A stretch of 64,000 nucleotides of DNA from the NCBI RefSeq assembly GCF_020177575.1, contig NZ_JAHTBK010000001.1, positions 2,167,875 to 2,231,874 on the forward strand, given 5' to 3'. The notes beneath the pieces were generated by a model. The model was not told the DNA's origin. It saw only the letters and a list, made by a program, of their open reading frames with translations, and did no database searches. Source of the DNA: Hasllibacter sp. MH4015. Its GTDB lineage: Bacteria > Pseudomonadota > Alphaproteobacteria > Rhodobacterales > Rhodobacteraceae. The position numbers and the translations under genes are program-made. Of this stretch, positions 62,934 through 64,000 are shown piece by piece. Each line of letters opens with the position of its first letter. Position 1 is the stretch's first letter.

Positions 62934-64000
62934 CGTATCCTCCTCGGTCGATATGGGCGTCGATCACGGTGAACGTGTCGGCAATCAGTGCGGCGTCGAT
63001 CGCCACGCGCAGCTCCGCCCGGTTGGTGACGGTCACGCCGACCCCGCCCATGGCGCGGCCCATGGCGGCGATGTCGTGGCGGATCGGGAAATCGACGCCG
63101 GCATTCGTCAATTGCCGCTCACGCTGTTTCTTCTCGATCAGGGACAGGGAGGCGTCGTTGAGCACGATGATGATCGGTTTCAGCCCCATCTCCGCCGCCG
63201 TGGTCAGATCGCCCGGCATCATCAGGAAGCCGCCATCACCCAGGAACGCGACGGCGGGGCGGTCGGGATCGGCCAGCGCGAGGCCCATGGCCATCGGAAT
63301 GGCGCAACCCATGGTGCAGAGGCCGGTGGATTGGATGATCGTGCGCGGGGTGTGGGTGGTCCACATCTGGGACAGCAGGATGCGGTGGGCCCCGGAATCG
63401 ACGCTGATCGCGGTCGCCTCAGGCAGGGCCGCGCGCGCCTCGGCAATCACGCCGGCCGGTCCCCATTCGGCATCATGGGGGAAGGCTCGCGTCAGGGCGG
63501 CATTGGTGGCGGCGGGTTCGCCCCCGGGCCAGCGCGGGGCGGCCGGTTCGGCCTCCATCAGGGCGCCGAGCGTCGCGCCGATGGAACAGGTGAAGCTGAG
63601 GGTCGCCTGGTGCATGTAGTGGCGGTTCTCGACGGCCTGCAGATCGACGACATGTTGCGCGGATGGGTCCCAAGGCTCCCGCCAGCCGGGGCGCATCTCG
63701 ATCGGGTCGTAGCCCGCAAGAAGGATCAGGTCGGCCTGTTGGACAAGCGGCAGGAGGTGCCGGTCGGCGAGCGGGGACAGGCCCGCGCCGCCCATCGCGA
63801 GCGGATCGGTTTCGGGCAGCACGCCCTTGGCCTTGTAGGTGGTGATGACGGGAATTTCGAAGTGTTCCGCGAAGGCGGCAAGGGCGGCGGGGCCGTTTGG
63901 TTCTGCGAGCACGTCCAGCCCGGCAAGGATCAACGGGCGTTCCGCAGTGCCGATCCAGTCGCGCAGGAGCTTGGCCTTGTCGCCCCCCGGCACGGTCACG
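62920..64000 (-). CDS. Thiamine-diphosphate-dependent enzyme, acetolactate-synthase-like (partial, leaves window)
   Basis: Only the C-terminal 359 residues are inside. The central domain (FAEHFEIPVITTYKAKGVLPETDPL) and the ThDP-binding domain with GDGGFLMMPGDL...LNDASLSLIEKKQ, the GDG-Nx motif, are clear. The family covers acetolactate synthase, oxalyl-CoA decarboxylase, benzoylformate decarboxylase and sulfoacetaldehyde acetyltransferase; the missing N-terminus would be needed to decide. Coupling to a CaiB transferase recalls oxc-frc but the sequence is not obviously an oxalyl-CoA decarboxylase. Confidence 0.85.
   Translation of the reverse strand, partial: VTVPGGDKAKLLRDWIGTAERPLILAGLDVLAEPNGPAALAAFAEHFEIPVITTYKAKGVLPETDPLAMGGAGLSPLADRHLLPLVQQADLILLAGYDPIEMRPGWREPWDPSAQHVVDLQAVENRHYMHQATLSFTCSIGATLGALMEAEPAAPRWPGGEPAATNAALTRAFPHDAEWGPAGVIAEARAALPEATAISVDSGAHRILLSQMWTTHTPRTIIQSTGLCTMGCAIPMAMGLALADPDRPAVAFLGDGGFLMMPGDLTTAAEMGLKPIIIVLNDASLSLIEKKQRERQLTNAGVDFPIRHDIAAMGRAMGGVGVTVTNRAELRVAIDAALIADTFTVIDAHIDRGGYDGRI

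Overview
The window reads as a chromosomal segment of a high-GC alphaproteobacterium, most probably a Rhodobacterales (Roseobacter-type) genome. Pointers are the coxB-ctaB-coxF-ctaG-coxC-SURF1 oxidase assembly block followed by thrC and an M16 peptidase, the small DUF1467 and DUF2842 proteins, the DUF2065-hflC-hflK-degP group, a GTTC-N7-GTTC SOS box, a TTAA-N7-TTAA CtrA-type box, and several copies of a hairpin repeat of the kind scattered through such genomes. The species cannot be named from the sequence alone. I saw no tRNA, rRNA, CRISPR array, prophage or insertion sequence.

Left part (1-9.8 kb): the 3' end of metG, then a long minus-strand run that reads from coxB (9802) through ctaB, coxF, ctaG, coxC, SURF1, thrC, an M16 protease and a GNAT acetyltransferase to an FAD-linked oxidase (792). 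Many of the joints are 1-4 base start/stop overlaps. A 33-bp tandem repeat sits in the divergent gap before tldD. On the plus strand follow tldD, dprA, topA, a nitroreductase and an EI24-type membrane protein (10-17 kb).

Middle part (17-48 kb): DUF1467 and methylmalonyl-CoA epimerase, a response regulator, aspS, an FG-GAP/VCBS-like secreted protein, a 2Fe-2S ferredoxin, an orphan C-terminal OB domain of DnaE2 type directly behind an SOS box, a peptidoglycan-binding lipoprotein, the periplasmic quality-control group degP/DUF2065/hflC/hflK with a heat-shock-like promoter, gor, rpiA, thiN, a 903-residue acidic protein of unknown function, DUF2842, purA, secG, pyrG, two secreted proteins, a DegT-type aminotransferase, and gph divergent from glmU-glmS-GNAT-AlkD (amino-sugar supply for the cell wall). 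A PLP dehydratase with a perfect operator-like palindrome and an MFS transporter come next.

Right part (48-64 kb): a secreted clan GH-A type hydrolase, lysC, a small reading frame broken by an in-frame TGA, and a divergent exported-protein locus. One arm of that locus is a Tat-exported intradiol-dioxygenase-fold protein and a ferric-reductase-like membrane domain. The other arm is a five-gene operon: two paralogous periplasmic cysteine proteins, a SCO protein, a rhodanese and an esterase. Then come opgH-opgG-opgC and a TTC38-like TPR protein (periplasmic glucan synthesis) with a LacI-type palindrome upstream, a CaiB-type CoA-transferase and the 3' part of a thiamine-diphosphate enzyme that leaves the window.

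The best candidates for something undescribed are the SOS-boxed DnaE2 OB-domain gene (21.8 kb), the SCO/paired-cysteine-protein operon with its divergent Tat partner (51.3-55.4 kb), and the acidic 903-residue protein (30.9-33.6 kb).
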